Below, one piece after another: positions 44,089-46,431 of a stretch of DNA of 46,431 nucleotides; the first letter of the stretch is position 1; each line of letters begins with the position of its first letter. The notes beneath the pieces are model-generated. The model worked only from the letters and a program-made list of their open reading frames with translations, ran no database searches and had not been told where the DNA came from. This DNA is from Rhodospirillales bacterium 20-60-12. Lineage in GTDB: Bacteria; Pseudomonadota; Alphaproteobacteria; Acetobacterales; Acetobacteraceae. The stretch is from NCBI GenBank assembly GCA_002255495.1, contig NCAP01000011.1:1-46431 (forward strand), read 5' to 3'. The position numbers and the translations under genes were made by a program.

Positions 44089-46242
44089 ATGAGCCTCAAT
44101 TTGTCTCTCACCCCTGGAACACGCGATCCGATTATACCGCAAAACCTCGCTCTCACCGAGGAGTTGGCAGAACAATGGCGCAGCGTGAGGCGGCATTGGA
44201 GGCTAGTACTGTTCTGTACTTTTATTTTACCCGCGATCGCCGCGTTAGGACTTAGCGGGCAACCGACGATCTACACAGCAACCGGGACCATGATTTATGA
44301 TCCTATTGATTTCGCACCGCGCCTCCTGCGCGGCGTCGAGCTCGGGGATCGCGGCACGGATGCAGTGATGGCCAGCCAGAGTGCTGTGCTAACAAGCGCG
44401 GATCTAGCTCATCATATCGCCGTCAGCCTCAATCTCGCTGCCAATCCGATTTATAATCCCACTCTACGCAAGCGTTCGGTGTGGCAGAAACTGACCGGTC
44501 AACATCCAAAGCAACCTGATCAGAACGACTTGACGGAGGCGGTGCAACGTCAGCTTGCTGCACAAAGTATTTCGAGTTCGCGGATTTTGCAGGTGTCCTT
44601 CACCGGTCCCGACGGCGCTTTGGCGGCGCGGGCGGCCAATCTTGCAATGACATTCTATCTCGATCGACAACTGCAATCGCGCTTTGCGGCCTTACAGACC
44701 GCCCAAGATTGGCTCACGCAGCGCGCTGAGGCCGTGCAACAACAATTGGCGGCCACCCAAGGCAAAATTGCCCAGGCCCAGGCAAAAGCCGGCTTGAGCC
44801 AGGGCGCCCAAGCCAGTTTATCGGACGAAACCGCAAGCCGGCTGACCGAGGCATTGGTGAGCGCACGGACCGCTTTGGCCGAAAGTCAGGCTCGGGTAGA
44901 GACGCTGAGTGGCCCGGACCAGGCAAGCGACGATGCGGCCATCGCACCCGAATTACAGCCCCTGCGCAGCCAGGAGAGTGATCTTCAAGCGCAACTCGGT
45001 GCGCTCACGACTTCGTTCGGTCCCCATTACCCGCAGGTGATCCAGGTCCAGCGGTCCCTCGCGCGTGTGCAAACACAAATCGCCGATGCAATCGCCCGCC
45101 AGATTGCCGCATCGCGCGCCGCCGCCCACGCCGCCGCCGCGCAGGTTGCAAGCCTGCAGGCCATGCTTGATCGAACACGACAAAACGCCGCTCAGGAATC
45201 CTTTGCCGCTGCGCCCATCACCGGCTTGCAACAGCAAGCCGACGCCGAGCAAAGCCTCCTCCGCGGCCTGACGGAACAAATGGAAACGCTCGCCAGCCAA
45301 AACGCCCTGGCCCAACCCGACGCACGTATCCTCTCGCCAGCATTTGCACCTCATAAGCCAAGCGCCCCACATAGGCTGTTGATTCTCGCCGGCTCGGGAT
45401 TGTTAGGGTTAGCCCTGGGCCTGTTCGCAGCTTTCGCGGCCGAGGCTCTGGATGGTACTTTTCGCTCTGGCGACGAAATCCGATCCAGCTTGGGATTGGC
45501 ATGTTTCGCGTTGCTCCCGGAAATTCCAAAAAGACTGCTCGCCGGCCAGAGCATTGCCGCCTATGCACGTTCATCTCCGTTTTCGCCCTTCGCAGAACAA
45601 TTGCGCGCTTTGCGGGCGAGCCTCTGGTTAGGCCGTACCGGCCGCCAGATCATCGCCGTGACCGCTGCCCGTCCAGACGAAGGCAAGACGACATTGACGA
45701 TCGGGCTTGCCATTGCAGCTGCGCGTTCAGGTGAAAAAATCCTCGCCATTGATTGCGATGTGCGCCAGCCGAGCTTCGAGACAACATTCAATCTTGGCGG
45801 CGCGCCTGGGCTCACCGATTATCTTGCGGGCCGCGCCCGGTTTGCTGAAATCATTCATATCGACCCCGGTAGCGGCCTTGCCATCATCCCCGCCGGAACG
45901 ATCGCGTTAGATGCATTATCGTTATTCATGAGCGATGCCATGACGCAATTAATGGCGGAATTGCGCAGCGCGTTCGATCTGATTTTACTCGATGTGCCAC
46001 CTGCTTTTGCGCTCGCGGAAGCCCGCGTTCTCGCACATCTGGCGGACGCCGCTTTACTGTGCGTGCGTTGGCATGACACCCCGCGCAGAGTTGTCATGGC
46101 GTCTCTGACGCTGCTGCACGAAGCTAATGTCCGCATCATCGGCACCGCTTTGACCCGGGTTGACCCGACTGCCCATAGCCGGTCGGGCTTTCCCGATGCC
46201 GAGCTATATCATCCTCGCTACGGCGGCTATTTTCGGGGCTGA
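44089..46242 (+). CDS. Exopolysaccharide chain-length regulator and BY-kinase (Wzc-like)
   Basis: 717 aa. The N-terminal Wzz-type domain has a membrane helix (about 35-56) and a periplasmic part. Long Gln/Ala-rich coiled coils span about 195-390. A second membrane helix (about 428-450) precedes the cytoplasmic kinase: Walker A ARPDEGKTT near 526-534, Walker A' ILAIDCDVRQPS near 552-563, Walker B LILLDVPP near 634-641. The tail has a tyrosine cluster AELYHPRYGGYFRG, the autophosphorylation site of BY-kinases. It controls polymer length and export together with Wza and a Wzy/Wzx pair outside the window. Confidence 0.9.
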   Translation: MSLNLSLTPGTRDPIIPQNLALTEELAEQWRSVRRHWRLVLFCTFILPAIAALGLSGQPTIYTATGTMIYDPIDFAPRLLRGVELGDRGTDAVMASQSAVLTSADLAHHIAVSLNLAANPIYNPTLRKRSVWQKLTGQHPKQPDQNDLTEAVQRQLAAQSISSSRILQVSFTGPDGALAARAANLAMTFYLDRQLQSRFAALQTAQDWLTQRAEAVQQQLAATQGKIAQAQAKAGLSQGAQASLSDETASRLTEALVSARTALAESQARVETLSGPDQASDDAAIAPELQPLRSQESDLQAQLGALTTSFGPHYPQVIQVQRSLARVQTQIADAIARQIAASRAAAHAAAAQVASLQAMLDRTRQNAAQESFAAAPITGLQQQADAEQSLLRGLTEQMETLASQNALAQPDARILSPAFAPHKPSAPHRLLILAGSGLLGLALGLFAAFAAEALDGTFRSGDEIRSSLGLACFALLPEIPKRLLAGQSIAAYARSSPFSPFAEQLRALRASLWLGRTGRQIIAVTAARPDEGKTTLTIGLAIAAARSGEKILAIDCDVRQPSFETTFNLGGAPGLTDYLAGRARFAEIIHIDPGSGLAIIPAGTIALDALSLFMSDAMTQLMAELRSAFDLILLDVPPAFALAEARVLAHLADAALLCVRWHDTPRRVVMASLTLLHEANVRIIGTALTRVDPTAHSRSGFPDAELYHPRYGGYFRG

Positions 46243-46431
46243 CGCGCTATATTATTTGGCGCTCGACCCAATCGGGCAGAGTGCCGTCACACGAACGGCG
46301 CGCGGCCAACGAACGATCACACCGACCAGATCATCGCCCGCAACTTGCAAGACGATCCCGGCCCAGTCATCAGGGATAAGTTGGCGGACACGGCACGCGA
46401 ACTAACCACGTTTGCGGCGGGTGATGGCCTG
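46243..46431. other. Right-edge region, no confident gene
   Basis: The kinase frame stays open from its stop codon to the window edge (63 codons) but has no good start codon. On the other strand a short reading frame ends at a TAG at 46402-46404 with a basic tail (QAITRRKRG), which could be the C-terminus of a gene coming from the right. Neither is long enough to call. Confidence 0.4.

Noticed and set aside
46160-46405. 81-codon frame overlapping the end of the Wzc-like gene
   Set aside because: Begins inside the kinase tyrosine tail in another frame; apparent hydrophobic start is a by-product of that coding sequence.

Overview
The window is 46.4 kb of contiguous chromosomal sequence, moderately GC-rich (by eye a little under 60%), densely coding, with no tRNA, rRNA, CRISPR array, transposase or phage gene. 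The gene set is alphaproteobacterial: an NDUFA12-type complex I accessory subunit, a DUF1674 (SDHAF4-type) protein, DUF2155, a FemAB-like DUF482 protein, a twin-transmembrane HIG1-type protein and System I cytochrome c maturation. The combination suggests Rhodospirillales/Acetobacteraceae; that family-level call is inference.

Layout. 1-2.9 kb: a partial SH3-domain protein and MoeB-type E1 enzyme (minus strand), divergent from a nitronate monooxygenase-like flavoprotein with an unusual cysteine cluster. 3.1-11.4 kb: a polyamine block: PotA-B-C-D transporter, a glutamine-synthetase-like (PuuA-type) enzyme, a DAO-family (PuuB-type) oxidase and an MFS transporter. 11.4-17 kb: twin-TM protein, large MscS channel, 2OG-Fe dioxygenase, glycine-zipper protein, MsrA, EVE protein and YciI protein. 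17.1-22.4 kb: ccmC-D-E-F-G-H-I plus a DUF1674 gene, tightly overlapping. 22.4-29.6 kb: SDR, FKBP, a RecB-like-nuclease/SF1-helicase protein, a FemAB-like protein and PepN. 29.8-33.6 kb: RidA and a shortened class II ribonucleotide reductase homologue, divergent from NDUFA12-MlaD-DUF2155. 33.9-37.5 kb: OmpA-type porin, serine beta-lactamase-fold hydrolase, TIGR03862-type flavoprotein. 37.5-42.1 kb: a branched-chain-amino-acid-type ABC system whose two ATPases are fused in one chain. 42.2-46.2 kb: MFS transporter, Wza-like export lipoprotein, and a divergent Wzc-like tyrosine autokinase.

Most notable structure outside genes: a two-hairpin module in two tandem copies at 14,999-15,197 (33-35 nt palindrome, 23-nt conserved spacer, 18+4+18 nt perfect hairpin). 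The two copies share the spacer but have different stem sequences that still pair perfectly. Related, degenerate copies lie at 22.4 kb and 29.7 kb. All three sites are gaps between convergent genes. Other leads are the shortened NrdJ homologue with an NrdR-box-like palindrome upstream, the nuclease-helicase protein, the LivG-LivF fusion with a degenerate ABC signature in its first half, and the flavoprotein with a CX2CX3C cluster.
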